Positions 42,853 through 52,766 of a DNA stretch of 64,000 nt are shown one piece after another. A program made the position numbers and the translations under genes. Each line of letters begins with the position of its first letter. Within the stretch, counting starts at the first letter, position 1. The stretch covers positions 8,875 to 72,874 of the forward strand of contig JAFMHB010000004.1 of NCBI GenBank assembly GCA_017854795.1. Reading direction: 5' to 3'. The notes below the pieces were generated by a model that did no database searches, had not been told where the DNA came from, and saw only the letters and a list, made by a program, of their open reading frames with translations. This stretch comes from Candidatus Nanopelagicales bacterium (GTDB lineage Bacteria > Actinomycetota > Actinomycetes > S36-B12).

Positions 42853-43722
42853 ATGACTCGTAACTCGAGCGAACGTCGGCTTGGCAGACGTCTGAGCTTT
42901 GCCGGGATCGCGGTTGCCGGCGTGCTTTTACTGTCGGGCTGCACTGCCAATGAAGCTTTCTTCTTTGATATGCCTGAACCAGCCACTAAGGAAGGCCCCA
43001 TTATCCAGAGTTTGTGGAATGGGTCGTGGATAGCCGCTTGGGGAGTTGGCTTGTTTACCGCAGGGCTCATGATCTGGTCGATCGTCGCTTATCGCCGTCG
43101 CAGGATCAATGAAGTGCCGGAGCAAACTAAGTACAACATCCCCATTGAAGTTCTCTATACGCTGGTTCCCCTCGTCATGGTCGCTGGTCTTTTCTGGTTC
43201 ACCGCACGTGATCAAAGTGAAATCTTGACTATGGAAAACAACCAGAGCCAGACCGTGAATGTTGTGGGTTTCCGCTGGTCATGGGCATTTAATTACCTCG
43301 ACGAAGACGTTTACTCAATCGGACTGCCTGCTGATTCACAGATGATCTCCGAGGATCCAGCCATTGCCGAACAACAGATCCCCACGTTGGTCCTGCCAGT
43401 TGATGAAAAAGTTCGCTTCGAACTCACATCCCCCGACGTAATTCACTCATTCTGGGTACCGAGTTTCCTATTCAAGATGGACGTCATTCCCGGAAAGACC
43501 AATGCGTTCGAACTGACTCCCGACAAGATCGGTACTTTTTCTGGTAAGTGTGCGGAATTGTGTGGCACCTACCATTCACAGATGCTTTTCAATGTCAAAG
43601 TGGTGGAGCGCGCGGAGTTCAATGAGTACGTTGCCGGCTTGAGGGCAGCAGGACAAACAGGTTCGATTCAAACAGGCCAATCAAATAGTGATGGACAGAA
43701 GCCAGGGGAGCGGAGAATATGA
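42853..43722 (+). CDS. ctaC: cytochrome c oxidase subunit II (CuA)
   Basis: The protein has 289 residues. The lipoprotein signal ends LLLSGC (Cys30); two membrane helices follow (about 50-75 and 95-115), then the CuA cupredoxin domain with [12 protein letters not shown] (two Cys, His, Met) and an upstream His in DVIHSFW. It accepts electrons from the QcrC haem domain in the bc1-aa3 supercomplex. ATG 42853 was preferred over GTG 42817 because TACATT ends 7 nt before it and it places the signal peptide at the N-terminus. Confidence 0.94.
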   Translation: MTRNSSERRLGRRLSFAGIAVAGVLLLSGCTANEAFFFDMPEPATKEGPIIQSLWNGSWIAAWGVGLFTAGLMIWSIVAYRRRRINEVPEQTKYNIPIEVLYTLVPLVMVAGLFWFTARDQSEILTMENNQSQTVNVVGFRWSWAFNYLDEDVYSIGLPADSQMISEDPAIAEQQIPTLVLPVDEKVRFELTSPDVIHSFWVPSFLFKMDVIPGKTNAFELTPDKIGTFSGKCAELCGTYHSQMLFNVKVVERAEFNEYVAGLRAAGQTGSIQTGQSNSDGQKPGERRI

Positions 43723-45479
43723 CAATCCTGAATGACCGCCCAATAACTACTCCAGATTCTGGTGATTCTGGTCCCAGAATGGTGAGCAATGCACCGAAAA
43801 AGAGTTTCGGCAAGGCCGTTGTCAACTGGATGACATCAACTGACCATAAAGTGATCGGTTACATGTACTTGATTACTTCGGTCATGTGGTTTTTCATCGC
43901 AGGATTGATGGCACTTGCAATTCGCGCTGAACTCGCTGTTCCTGGAATGCAAATTATCTCACTTGAGCAGTACAACCAGTTGTTCACCATGCACGGCACG
44001 ATCATGCTTTTCCTGTTTGCGACTCCACTTTTCGTTGGTTTCGGCAATGTGATTATGCCTTTGCAAATCGGTGCCCCTGACGTTTCCTTCCCACGCCTGA
44101 ACATGTTCGCCTATTGGCTTTTCCTCTTTGGCGGACTTCTTGTCGTGGCGGGCTTTTTCACCCCCGGTGGCGCCGCATCATTTGGTTGGTTTGCCTATGC
44201 ACCGCTAAGTAACGCGGTTAACTCTCCTGAGGTAGGGGCAGATCTGTGGTTACTCGGTTTGACCCTCGGTGGGCTGGGAACAATTCTGGGCTCGGTCAAC
44301 TTCATAACAACCATTTTCACCATGCGCGCGCCCGGAATGACCATGTTCCGGATGCCGATTTTTACTTGGACGATTCTGATCACCAGCCTTTTGGTACTTA
44401 TCGCATTCCCAGTTTTGGCTGCAGCGCTCTCAGTTGCATTCATTGACCGCCAGTACGGGGCTGTCATCTTTGCGCCCGAAAATGGTGGTGCGATCCTCTG
44501 GCAGCACTTGTTCTGGTTCTTCGGGCACCCGGAGGTGTACATCATCGCCTTGCCGTTCTTTGGAATTGCCAGCGAGATAATTCCCACCTTCGCTCGCAAA
44601 CCACTATTCGGTTACAAGGGATTGATTTTCGCCACGATGGCAATCGGTGCACTTTCGGTAGCTGTTTGGGCTCACCACATGTACGTCACAGGCTCGGTTT
44701 ATCTGCCGTTCTTTGCCGCGACAACGATGCTGATTGCGGTGCCCACGGGAGTTAAATTCTTCGCCTGGATTGGAACCATGTGGCGGGGTTCTATCTCATT
44801 TGATACCCCGATGCTGTGGACCATGGGATTCTTGTTCACCTTCCTTTTCGGTGGACTCACGGGTGTCATCCTCTCGGCTCCACCACTTGACTTCGCTGTT
44901 TCTGACTCCTACTTTGTCGTAGCTCACTTCCACTACACGGTATTTGGCACAGTCGTGTTCATGATGTTCGCAGGCTTCTACTTCTGGTGGCCAAAAATGA
45001 CCGGGAAAATGTTGGACGAAAAACTAGGAAAGATTCACTTCTGGCTGCTTTTCATCGGTTTTCAGGTCACGTTCCTTGTTCAGCATTGGTTGGGTGTCCA
45101 AGGAATGCCGCGACGTTATGGCGATTACCTTCCCATTGACGGATTCCAGACTTTGAATATTATTTCGACAACGGGCGCTGCAATCCTTGGCTTCTCAACC
45201 CTGTTCTTTATTTGGAACGTGTTTAAGACTTGGAAGACCGCGCCCAAGGTAACCGTCGACGACCCATGGGGTTGGAGCGGTTCTCTTGAGTGGGCAACTT
45301 CTTGCCCACCACCACGCCACAACTTCACGTCAATGCCCCGCATTCGTTCCGAGCGCCCTGCATTTGATCTGCACCACCCCGAGTTAGCGGCCGTTGGTGC
45401 TCACGCAGCCCCGGCTTCAATTGCTTCGGTTGCACAGGGAACCATGAGCGAAACAATTGTTGTAGGTGAAACGAAGTGA
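43719..45479 (+). CDS. ctaD: cytochrome c oxidase subunit I (aa3)
   Basis: This is the catalytic, proton-pumping subunit (586 residues, 12 helices). It shows the haem a ligand in [12 protein letters not shown], CuB/haem a3 ligands in [17 protein letters not shown] and WAHHMYVTG, the K-channel segment and [11 protein letters not shown]. An extended C-terminal tail carries [11 protein letters not shown]. It overlaps ctaC and ctaF by 4 bp each, so ctaC-ctaD-ctaF form one operon. Confidence 0.97.
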   Translation: MTILNDRPITTPDSGDSGPRMVSNAPKKSFGKAVVNWMTSTDHKVIGYMYLITSVMWFFIAGLMALAIRAELAVPGMQIISLEQYNQLFTMHGTIMLFLFATPLFVGFGNVIMPLQIGAPDVSFPRLNMFAYWLFLFGGLLVVAGFFTPGGAASFGWFAYAPLSNAVNSPEVGADLWLLGLTLGGLGTILGSVNFITTIFTMRAPGMTMFRMPIFTWTILITSLLVLIAFPVLAAALSVAFIDRQYGAVIFAPENGGAILWQHLFWFFGHPEVYIIALPFFGIASEIIPTFARKPLFGYKGLIFATMAIGALSVAVWAHHMYVTGSVYLPFFAATTMLIAVPTGVKFFAWIGTMWRGSISFDTPMLWTMGFLFTFLFGGLTGVILSAPPLDFAVSDSYFVVAHFHYTVFGTVVFMMFAGFYFWWPKMTGKMLDEKLGKIHFWLLFIGFQVTFLVQHWLGVQGMPRRYGDYLPIDGFQTLNIISTTGAAILGFSTLFFIWNVFKTWKTAPKVTVDDPWGWSGSLEWATSCPPPRHNFTSMPRIRSERPAFDLHHPELAAVGAHAAPASIASVAQGTMSETIVVGETK

Positions 45480-45871
45480 GGATTGAAGGAGGGCTATTCG
45501 GCCTCGGGTTCGTTTTCTACACGCTGCTAGCAGGTGTTTACTGGTACTTCAGTCGCGACGAAATTGGGACCACAGCCCTTGCGCTGACCGGCGGTATGGC
45601 GTTTCTGATCTCGTTCTATGCGCTCTATACCTCGAAGCGGGTTTATCCCCGCCCAGAGGATCGACTCGACGCTGAGATCGACGAAGCAGATCCAGAGTAC
45701 GGCTTTTATAGCCCACATTCCTGGTGGCCGCTCGCTGTAGCCGTGGCCACCGTAATTGTTGTGCTCGGACTGATCTTTGCTGTTTGGTTGATCGTGCTGG
45801 GTGTTGCGGCACTGGTATTGGGCTTGGTTGGTTTGCTTTTCGAGTACTACCGTGGAGAGTTTGCCCACTAA
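45476..45871 (+). CDS. ctaF: cytochrome c oxidase subunit IV (actinobacterial CtaF)
   Basis: The 131-residue protein has four membrane helices and the central loop [34 protein letters not shown], characteristic of actinobacterial subunit IV that packs against CtaD. It has a GTG start overlapping the ctaD stop by 4 bp. It is the last gene of the operon. Confidence 0.9.
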   Translation: MRIEGGLFGLGFVFYTLLAGVYWYFSRDEIGTTALALTGGMAFLISFYALYTSKRVYPRPEDRLDAEIDEADPEYGFYSPHSWWPLAVAVATVIVVLGLIFAVWLIVLGVAALVLGLVGLLFEYYRGEFAH

Positions 45872-45953
45872 TTTAGAGTGAGCATTAATTGCTGTTGTGG
45901 AGCCATAAGTTTGCAAACTGCGTCTCACCCTCGTACTGTGTTGGTAGTGGTGT

Positions 45954-45965
45954 TCACACGTGTGA
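45954..45965. promoter_or_regulatory. palindromic site upstream of the L,D-transpeptidase gene
   Basis: A perfect 12-bp palindrome TCACACGTGTGA lies 28 bp before the start codon. It overlaps a second dyad, TGTGA-CA-TCACA, and shares half-sites with CRP/GlxR-type motifs but with different spacing. It is a possible repressor site; the regulator is unknown. Confidence 0.45.
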
Positions 45966-45993
45966 CATCACATATCTGACATGTGGAGGGTCA

Positions 45994-47256
45994 TTGTTTT
46001 CCGTCAGTAAAGTTCGTGCGTTTGTAACTACCCCCACCTGCGTGGTTGCAGGTGTGTTCGTGCTCGCTGGCTGCACTCCGACATTGACGGTGACTACGCA
46101 GGCAACAGACCCGACACCTCTCGTGAGTATCGCAGCTAACCCAGAGGCGGGTACAGGCGTTGACCCGGACACTCAGGTAGTGGTGGAAGCTGAGTTAGGT
46201 CGCCTCACCCAAGTTTCGGTCCTCGGTCCCGAAGGCGAAGTACCGGGAATACTCTCCGAAGACGGCTCACGCTGGACGGCAACCGAGACTACCCTTGATT
46301 ACTCTGCGTCCTACACGATCTCGGCGCAAGCAGCTGACGCCCGTGGCCGAGTAGACACCATGAACTCAAGTTTTTCCACGTTAGAACCAGAAAAGTTTTT
46401 CACAGCCCAAGTTTCGCCGAATGCAGGGGAAGTCGTTGGTGTCGGCGAGCCGATAGTTGTCAATTTCAATAAAAAAGTCAAGAACAAAGCTGAAGTTGAA
46501 GCGGCACTTGTTGTACGCACCAGCCAGCCAGTCCTTGGCGCATGGGCGTGGCGTGACAACCGCACAGTTGAATTCCGCCCTAAGGCACTGTGGCCTGGAG
46601 ATATGGATGTCCAAGTCGATCTCAATCTCACCGGAGTACAGGCAAAGCCTGGCGTTTTTGGCAAAACCAATACATCGGATTCATTTAGTTTTCGGCCTTC
46701 AATGGTGAGTGTGGTTGACGCGAATACCCACACCATGAATGTGTACAAGGCTGGCGAACTCATTCGGACTATTCCCGTGACAACGGGCAAACCTGGTTTT
46801 GAAACCCGTTCGGGAACTAAAGTCTTGATCACCAAAGAGCGTTCGCGAATCATGGATGCGGCAACGGGAGGAACAACACTGGAAAGCCCGGACTATTACC
46901 GGGTGAATGCCGAATATGCCATGCGAATGACGTACTCCGGGGAGTTTGTGCATGCAGCACCTTGGAGTACGGGCAGTCAGGGGAGTGCCAATGTTTCCCA
47001 TGGTTGCGTTGGCATGAGTACGGCTAACGGGGAGTGGTGGTGGAATCAAAATGAAATTGGCGACGTCGTGGTTGTTGAGAACACCCCGATCATTCAGGGT
47101 GATGACGGAAATGGTCTCACCGTGTGGAACGCACCATGGGATGAATGGCTAGCAAAATCCCTGACCGGTCCACAGTTCACGCAACCGATCACACCAGACC
47201 CCGCCGCACAAGATTCGTTGGACGCTCTCGTGATTAGTTCCATCAGTATTTCGTAG
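45994..47256 (+). CDS. lipoprotein L,D-transpeptidase (Ig-like + YkuD domains)
   Basis: The 420-residue protein forms 3-3 cross-links in peptidoglycan outside the membrane. The lipobox VLAGC is at Cys27; two Ig-like domains follow (about 45-235, including FNKKVKNKAEVEAAL), then the YkuD catalytic domain with HAAPWSTGSQGSANVSHGCVGMS (His and Cys nucleophile). This is the layout of mycobacterial LdtMt2. TTG 45994 was chosen because GGAGGG lies just upstream and it gives a normal lipoprotein signal; longer ORF starts add an unlikely N-terminus. Confidence 0.9.
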   Translation: MFSVSKVRAFVTTPTCVVAGVFVLAGCTPTLTVTTQATDPTPLVSIAANPEAGTGVDPDTQVVVEAELGRLTQVSVLGPEGEVPGILSEDGSRWTATETTLDYSASYTISAQAADARGRVDTMNSSFSTLEPEKFFTAQVSPNAGEVVGVGEPIVVNFNKKVKNKAEVEAALVVRTSQPVLGAWAWRDNRTVEFRPKALWPGDMDVQVDLNLTGVQAKPGVFGKTNTSDSFSFRPSMVSVVDANTHTMNVYKAGELIRTIPVTTGKPGFETRSGTKVLITKERSRIMDAATGGTTLESPDYYRVNAEYAMRMTYSGEFVHAAPWSTGSQGSANVSHGCVGMSTANGEWWWNQNEIGDVVVVENTPIIQGDDGNGLTVWNAPWDEWLAKSLTGPQFTQPITPDPAAQDSLDALVISSISIS

Positions 47257-47270
47257 TTTGAATTAACGGG

Positions 47271-48119
47271 ATGCGGCAATTCACTGACTGGGGGCAGATC
47301 AGTGCAGAGCTGGCAGATAACTCTCCAGGAGTAACGTGGAGTGTCGCCATTGATCGCAATTTTCTACCTGTGGCGCGCATTAATCCCACAGAGGAATTAC
47401 CGAGTGCGAGTATTGGAAAAATCTTTATTCTGTTGGCGGTTCTCGAACAAGTTGATCGGGGGACACTCTCATTGGACCAATTGGTGGAAGCCGACGAGTC
47501 TGATTCGGTCACCGATTCAGGAATTATGCAATATTTGAGTGCACGTAGGTATTCGATCGCTGACCTGTGCGTGTTGGTCGCCAGTGTCAGTGATAACCGG
47601 GCAGCGAATCAACTAATTGATCTGGTGGGATTACAGGCAACTCAACAAGTTTCACGGGACTTAGGTTTCATTCACACCGAAATGTTAGATCGGATCCGCG
47701 ACATTCGATTACCGGGTCAAGCAGAGTCACCCAGCAGTGCCAGTGCGGGGGAAGTGCTGAAAATGGTCAACATGATTGCTAAAGATGACCGCAAAATAAC
47801 GGGTAGCCATCAGCTGCGCAGGTGGCTTAGTTTGAATACTGACACATCCATGGTGGCCTCGAGTTTCTTATTCGACCCACTCGCACATGCGATCAGGAAC
47901 CAGCAAGCCTCCGTTGAAACTTCCGCGTTATGGAACAAGACCGGAACGGATGCAACGGTGCGCGCGGATTGTGGATCGGTGATCCTGAATGAAGACACCT
48001 GGACTTATGCCGCACTTGCCCATTGGGAAAATGCTGATCCCAAGAAGGCTGCGTCCGTGATGCAGGATTTACAGGCCTTGGGTGCTTTCATGGCGGCTAG
48101 TTCCCAAAGACAAAACTAG
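47271..48119 (+). CDS. class A beta-lactamase-like serine hydrolase
   Basis: The 282-residue protein has the penicillin-recognising fold: nucleophile motif SASIGKIFIL (SxxK), VSDNRAANQLI (SDN) and WNKTGTD (KTG). The omega-loop Glu of true beta-lactamases is not clearly present (HTEMLDRIRD is the nearest). No signal peptide is seen, so it may act in the cytoplasm or as an esterase/peptidase. It starts 14 bp after the L,D-transpeptidase gene and overlaps the convergent molybdoenzyme gene by 4 bp (CTAG). Confidence 0.8.
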   Translation: MRQFTDWGQISAELADNSPGVTWSVAIDRNFLPVARINPTEELPSASIGKIFILLAVLEQVDRGTLSLDQLVEADESDSVTDSGIMQYLSARRYSIADLCVLVASVSDNRAANQLIDLVGLQATQQVSRDLGFIHTEMLDRIRDIRLPGQAESPSSASAGEVLKMVNMIAKDDRKITGSHQLRRWLSLNTDTSMVASSFLFDPLAHAIRNQQASVETSALWNKTGTDATVRADCGSVILNEDTWTYAALAHWENADPKKAASVMQDLQALGAFMAASSQRQN

Positions 48120-50362
48120 GAAACCGTTACGGGTAGTCCACTTAGAACCGCGGTTCCACCAAGTGGATCCACGTGATCAGCACTCACCAGAACATTCACA
48201 TTGAAATCCGCCCAACCGTGTGGAATACAAATACAACCGCGAGAGACAGTGTCACTAATCGCCAAAGCAATCTCCAGGCTCCCGCTAGCGGTGGTAACGC
48301 GGATCATTTCACCGTCGTTTCGACCCAGATCCGCCGCATCAAGTGGGTGCATTTGGGCCGTGGGGAGATTTGAACCTCCCTGCAGATTCTCAATGTCTTT
48401 CATCCACGAGTTGTTGCTGCGCAACTGGCGTCTGCCAACGAGCAAGTACGAACCAACTTTGGGGTCAGCAGTGACCACGTTCAGGGCAGAACTCGCGGAA
48501 GCGAGAGTCTCAATAAGTATTGGTGGTGCAAACTCAATTCGGCCACTGGGTGTTCGCAAGACTTCGGGTAACCTGGGGGTCAGCGGGCCCAGATCAATTC
48601 CATGTGGAGCGTCAATCACCTCCTGCAGGGTCAACCCAGCGGGACTAGAGCGCAACCGAATGTCAAGAACTCGGTCAACCCCACGCAATGGAGCCACGCT
48701 TGCAAGGACCGCTTCAACGGTTGACCCATACAGGCGTGACGCGGAATCACTCACTGCTTGGTGGGCAACAGTAGCCGCCAAGATGTCATCCATTGCTTCA
48801 GCGCTGAGCTCATTACCCGTATTTATTCCTACGGCTATCCCTGCCAGCGTCAACAAAACATTGGCTTCATCCATTTGATCTTCAGGAACAGGGAACACTG
48901 CAGGGGAATAACGCGCCTGATTGCGCACCGCTAGGTTGTTGAAGACCACGTCATAGTGTGGGCGGGTAAGCGGTGACGAAACGGGAAGCACAACGTCGGC
49001 CAATGAGTTGGTCGCAGTGAGATACGGATCAACCGACACCATAAAATCTAGGGACCCGAAGGCTGCTCGTAGGCGTGATGAATCCGGAGTGGAAACAATC
49101 GGGTTGCCACCAATAACGAACATCGCCCTGATGTGAGCGCCGGATTGGGCATCAGGAGTGTCAATCTCCTCGGCTAGTGCAGAAACTGGATATTCGCCCA
49201 AGACGCTGGGTAAGCCGCGAACCCGGGTGCGTCGACGTCCAGGAATGCTCACACCGTGCCCAACCCCGGGGGTTCCTTCTGTTGAAGGTCCACCAGCTGC
49301 GGGCAATGCAAACATCACGCCGCCGGGCTGGTCCAGTGATCCGATTGAAATATTGATAACGTCAATTAGCCACGACGCGACGGTCCCCATGGGCAGCACG
49401 GAACCGTCAATGCTCAGTCCCGAGGTAGTTGTGCCCATTCGGCCGTAAACGGCAGCACTGGGAGCAGCCTGAAGTTCCGCTGCAATTCGACGGGTGACAC
49501 CAGCGTCAATCCCTGTCACTGCAGCAACCCCCTCAGGTGTGAAAGCGGACAGCACCGAAACCACTGAATCAACATCAACAGAGTTAATCCACTGCTCTGC
49601 AGCACCAAGGTTAGGGATTCCCTCAACGATGAGGACATGGGCAATAGCGGCAAGCCACAAAGCATCACTGCCCGGACGGATCTCCAGATGCTCGTCCGCA
49701 AACTCAGCGGTGCGTGTGCGGATCGGGTCAACGACGACCATACGACCACCACGTTTACGCAAGGCTCGCAATCGGCCTGGGAAGTCAGGGGTGGTCAACA
49801 TTGAGCCATTGGAGACAAGTGGGTTGGCGCCCAAGACCAGAAAGTAATCGGTGCGGTCAATGTCAGCCAATGCAATGGATAGCGCGGTACCGTACATCAT
49901 GGCCGAGGCTGCCTGCTTTGGCATTTGATCAACGGTGCTAGCAGAAAAGCGTTGTGATGTCCCCAAGGACTTAATCAAGGTGGGCAACATGAACGCACCG
50001 GACAGCGAGTGCACATTCGGGTTGCCCAGAAACAGACCAACCGAATCAGGGCCAGCAGCGCTGATGACTTCGCCGAGCCGATTCCGAATAACTGAGAAGG
50101 CTTCATCCCAGGTAGCAGGTTGCAATGTTCCCTGTGAATCGCGAACAAGGGGAGTGCGTAGCCGGGTGGGGTCAGCATCCACTGCGCCCAGCGACACGCC
50201 TTTGGGACAGATGAATCCATGGCTGAACACATCGTCTTTGTCCCCGCGCACAGAAGTTACGGTCGATCCGGTGATTTCAAGTTCCAGACCGCAGTTTGCT
50301 TCACAGAGCGGACAAATGCGCAATGCAGTGCGCTGGGCGTCAGGATTTGAGTCAGGATTCAT
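48116..50362 (-). CDS. molybdopterin-dependent oxidoreductase (DMSO reductase superfamily), orphan catalytic subunit
   Basis: The 748-residue protein has an N-terminal [4Fe-4S] site with Cys 17, 20, 24 and 52 (CPLCEANC ... ICPKG), then the molybdopterin domains (VLGANPLVSNGSM, VVVDPIRTRTAEFAD, VIGGNPIVSTPD) and a C-terminal dinucleotide-binding domain (MHPLDAADLGRNDGEMIRV). Where formate dehydrogenases carry Cys/Sec, the stretch STVDQMPKQAASAMM has neither, so it is probably not a formate dehydrogenase. No Tat signal, beta or gamma subunit is encoded nearby, and it is cytoplasmic. ATG 50362 is preferred; a TTG at 50389 adds nine residues. It resembles M. tuberculosis Rv0197-type proteins of unknown substrate. 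Confidence 0.8.
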   Translation of the reverse strand: MNPDSNPDAQRTALRICPLCEANCGLELEITGSTVTSVRGDKDDVFSHGFICPKGVSLGAVDADPTRLRTPLVRDSQGTLQPATWDEAFSVIRNRLGEVISAAGPDSVGLFLGNPNVHSLSGAFMLPTLIKSLGTSQRFSASTVDQMPKQAASAMMYGTALSIALADIDRTDYFLVLGANPLVSNGSMLTTPDFPGRLRALRKRGGRMVVVDPIRTRTAEFADEHLEIRPGSDALWLAAIAHVLIVEGIPNLGAAEQWINSVDVDSVVSVLSAFTPEGVAAVTGIDAGVTRRIAAELQAAPSAAVYGRMGTTTSGLSIDGSVLPMGTVASWLIDVINISIGSLDQPGGVMFALPAAGGPSTEGTPGVGHGVSIPGRRRTRVRGLPSVLGEYPVSALAEEIDTPDAQSGAHIRAMFVIGGNPIVSTPDSSRLRAAFGSLDFMVSVDPYLTATNSLADVVLPVSSPLTRPHYDVVFNNLAVRNQARYSPAVFPVPEDQMDEANVLLTLAGIAVGINTGNELSAEAMDDILAATVAHQAVSDSASRLYGSTVEAVLASVAPLRGVDRVLDIRLRSSPAGLTLQEVIDAPHGIDLGPLTPRLPEVLRTPSGRIEFAPPILIETLASASSALNVVTADPKVGSYLLVGRRQLRSNNSWMKDIENLQGGSNLPTAQMHPLDAADLGRNDGEMIRVTTASGSLEIALAISDTVSRGCICIPHGWADFNVNVLVSADHVDPLGGTAVLSGLPVTVS

Positions 50363-50422
50363 AGATGCAAGCCTGCCATCTAAAGGCAACGTGCGCCCAT
50401 GAATACCAATTATTGCTGGCCG

Positions 50423-50854
50423 TTAGTTTGAGGCTTCCGTCATCACGATCGTGGTAGTTGGCGAGGTGAGCGTCAAAGTTGACCCATCAAGGGTGTAACT
50501 CGGATTTGAGGTGAAGAAGGTGATCAAGGCTTGATCTTGGGCCATGAGCATTTCCGAGCAGGCCATCATGGTTGAACCCATATTGCCAGCGGGAACAGTC
50601 AGAACCCCATCAGCCAGGGTGGCCGCGCCGAACATGGTGTTGCAGCCGGCAATGACGGAAATACCATCTTCGGTGAAGGTGAGCTCAATCGAACTTCCCT
50701 CCGCAGCGGGTGTAAGCACGCCGTCAACCGTAAGTTCATTTGCAACATACGTTTTTCCACTGGGATCAGAACTCACCGAACTATCACCGCTACAGCCAGA
50801 GACAACTGCGCCCATGACAACAAATGACAGGATGAGTCCAAATATTTTTTTCAT
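50423..50854 (-). CDS. META-domain (HslJ-like) lipoprotein
   Basis: The 143-residue protein has a lipoprotein signal MKKIFGLILSFVVMGAVVSGC (Cys21), then a META domain with LTFTEDGISVIAGCNTMFGAATLADGVLTV and MACSEMLMAQDQALI, the conserved GCN and Met-Ala-Cys segments of the family. It is surface-anchored and of unknown role. ATG 50854 was chosen: TACTAT ends 6 nt before it (leaderless), and the signal begins there. Confidence 0.83.
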   Translation of the reverse strand: MKKIFGLILSFVVMGAVVSGCSGDSSVSSDPSGKTYVANELTVDGVLTPAAEGSSIELTFTEDGISVIAGCNTMFGAATLADGVLTVPAGNMGSTMMACSEMLMAQDQALITFFTSNPSYTLDGSTLTLTSPTTTIVMTEASN

Positions 50855-50974
50855 CTCAGCATAGTAAGACACGAAGCTCAGGAAACCGAGAAGTATATGG
50901 TCTACAAGTAGCCATTTTTTTCAATTCACGCCGACCCATGGAGCGAAGCCGAACATCGAGTTCCGTCTTAAATG

Positions 50975-51009
50975 AATTGATCCCCCCTTCTAGGTAGGGG
51001 GGATCAATT
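50975..51009 (-). terminator. perfect-stem terminator after qcrB
   Basis: The 13-bp arms AATTGATCCCCCC / GGGGGGATCAATT flank a 9-nt loop, 14 bp beyond the qcrB stop. It ends the ctaE-qcrCAB operon. The flanking sequence is A/T-rich on both sides, so it may also work in reverse. Confidence 0.85.
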
Positions 51010-51023
51010 AAGGTTAGGGAACG

Positions 51024-52766
51024 TTACTGCTTTTGGTCAACCTGTTCTTGATTGGTCATTGGCATTCCAGGGTGGTGCAGGACTCCACCGTGACCCACTG
51101 GATCTTGATCCAGTTCTTCGTAATCGTGAAGTGGGGCTTCGAGCGCCGCACTGTGGGCGGCGTGAGCTTGACCAGCCTCAATTTCGGCATCGGTTGGACG
51201 CTCAATATTGTCCCTTAAGAAGAAACTAGACAGTTTGTGTCGAAGCTGATCCACCCGGTAATTCGGATTGCGGACTCCATCCGCGTCGACCTTAACCGGT
51301 GCTGGAAGTACGGGAAGATCATCTTTTGCGGAGATGACTGCTAGTTCCTTGTAGTTCAGCGGCTGGTGAACTTCGATGAATTCACCGTGAGGCAGCCTCA
51401 GAACCCGACCAGATTCGTAGCCATGCAGGAGTTTCTCGCGATCCTTGCGCTGCAAGCCTAGGCAAATCCTTTTGGTGATGAGGAAGGCAATTGGTGGCAG
51501 GATTATCAAACCGATGCGAAGTGCCCAACTCAATACGTTGAAGGACAGGCTAAATGCCGCTGCAATAACGTCATTGCCTCCGCCAATCCACAGAATGCCG
51601 TAGAAGACGATTGCCGCTACACCAATTCCAGTGCGGACCGGTGCGTTGCGGGGGCGCTCAAGCAAGTTGTGCTCGCGCTTGTCACCCGTTGCCCAGGCTT
51701 CAAGGAATGGGTACAACGCCAAACCGGTGAATAGGATTCCCGGAATCACCACTGATGGAATCAAAACGTTCCACGAGATTGTGAATCCAGCGATCACACT
51801 CTCCCAGTTGGGCATAAGTCGAAGGGCTCCATCAAGCCAGCCGATATACCAGTCGGGCTGGGTTCCAGCTGAGACTTGGTCGGGTGTGTAGGGCCCAAAG
51901 ATCCAAATGGGGTTGACGGTCACCAGTCCGCCGATTAAAGCGATGATGCCGAAGACGATGAAGAAGAAGCCACCGGCCTTAGCCATGTACACGGGCAGCA
52001 ATGGGTAACCCACGACGTTGGTGTTGGTGCGGCCTGGTCCAGGGAACTGCGTGTGCTTCTGGGTCCAGACCATCATGAGGTGGACCGTGATCAGAGCGAG
52101 AATGATTCCTGGAATAAGCAGGATGTGTGCGGCGTACAGCCGGGGAATGATGTCGGTACCCGGGAATTCACCACCGAAAACCAGGAATGCGGCCCAGGTT
52201 CCGACCAGTGGGATCGACTGCAAGATTCCACGAATGATCTGAAGACCTGTGCCCGAGAGTAGGTCGTCGGGGAGTGAATACCCTGTGAAACCGGCACCCA
52301 AGGCGAGTGCGGTTAGTCCAACACCGACGAGCCAGTTGAATTCGCGTGGCTTGCGGAAAGCACCGGTAAAGAAGACGCGGAACATGTGCACGGCCATTGC
52401 CGCGACGAAAATGAGCGCACTCCAATGGTGCATTTGGCGAATCAACAGGCCACCACGAACCTCAAATGAGATGTTCAAGGACGAGGCATAAGCCTCAGAC
52501 ATTTGAACGCCTTTCAGGGGCACGTAGGAACCGTTGTACACAACTTCAACCATGCTGGGGTTGTAAAAGAAAGTGAGAAAAGTTCCCGTGAGCAGCACGA
52601 CGATAAATGAGTACAGTGCAATTTCACCGAGCATGAATGACCAGTGGTCGGGAAAAACTTTACCAAGGTTGCGGCCAAGGAACTTATTGCTTCCCAGTCG
52701 TTGATCCACGTATTTGGCTGTAGCGCCGCCTACCTGCTCAACCGGATGATCCGTTGTTGTGCTCAT
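51024..52766 (-). CDS. qcrB: menaquinol-cytochrome c reductase cytochrome b subunit
   Basis: This is the quinol-oxidising and proton-translocating subunit of the actinobacterial bc1 complex (580 residues). It shows bis-haem ligands in MHHWSALIFVAAMAVHMFRV and LYAAHILLIPGIILALITVHLMMV, the Qo-site region and an extended C-terminal cytosolic part with PHGEFIEVHQPL, characteristic of actinobacterial QcrB. Its ATG overlaps the qcrA stop (ATGA). Confidence 0.96.
   Translation of the reverse strand: MSTTTDHPVEQVGGATAKYVDQRLGSNKFLGRNLGKVFPDHWSFMLGEIALYSFIVVLLTGTFLTFFYNPSMVEVVYNGSYVPLKGVQMSEAYASSLNISFEVRGGLLIRQMHHWSALIFVAAMAVHMFRVFFTGAFRKPREFNWLVGVGLTALALGAGFTGYSLPDDLLSGTGLQIIRGILQSIPLVGTWAAFLVFGGEFPGTDIIPRLYAAHILLIPGIILALITVHLMMVWTQKHTQFPGPGRTNTNVVGYPLLPVYMAKAGGFFFIVFGIIALIGGLVTVNPIWIFGPYTPDQVSAGTQPDWYIGWLDGALRLMPNWESVIAGFTISWNVLIPSVVIPGILFTGLALYPFLEAWATGDKREHNLLERPRNAPVRTGIGVAAIVFYGILWIGGGNDVIAAAFSLSFNVLSWALRIGLIILPPIAFLITKRICLGLQRKDREKLLHGYESGRVLRLPHGEFIEVHQPLNYKELAVISAKDDLPVLPAPVKVDADGVRNPNYRVDQLRHKLSSFFLRDNIERPTDAEIEAGQAHAAHSAALEAPLHDYEELDQDPVGHGGVLHHPGMPMTNQEQVDQKQ

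Noticed and set aside
48201..48878. 225-codon plus-strand ORF opposite the molybdoenzyme
   Set aside because: Shadow of the real gene, whose [4Fe-4S] and pterin motifs are unambiguous.
50855..50974. Possible small gene between the META lipoprotein and the qcr terminator
   Set aside because: No start with a ribosome site or leaderless box and no reading frame of convincing composition; treated as intergenic.
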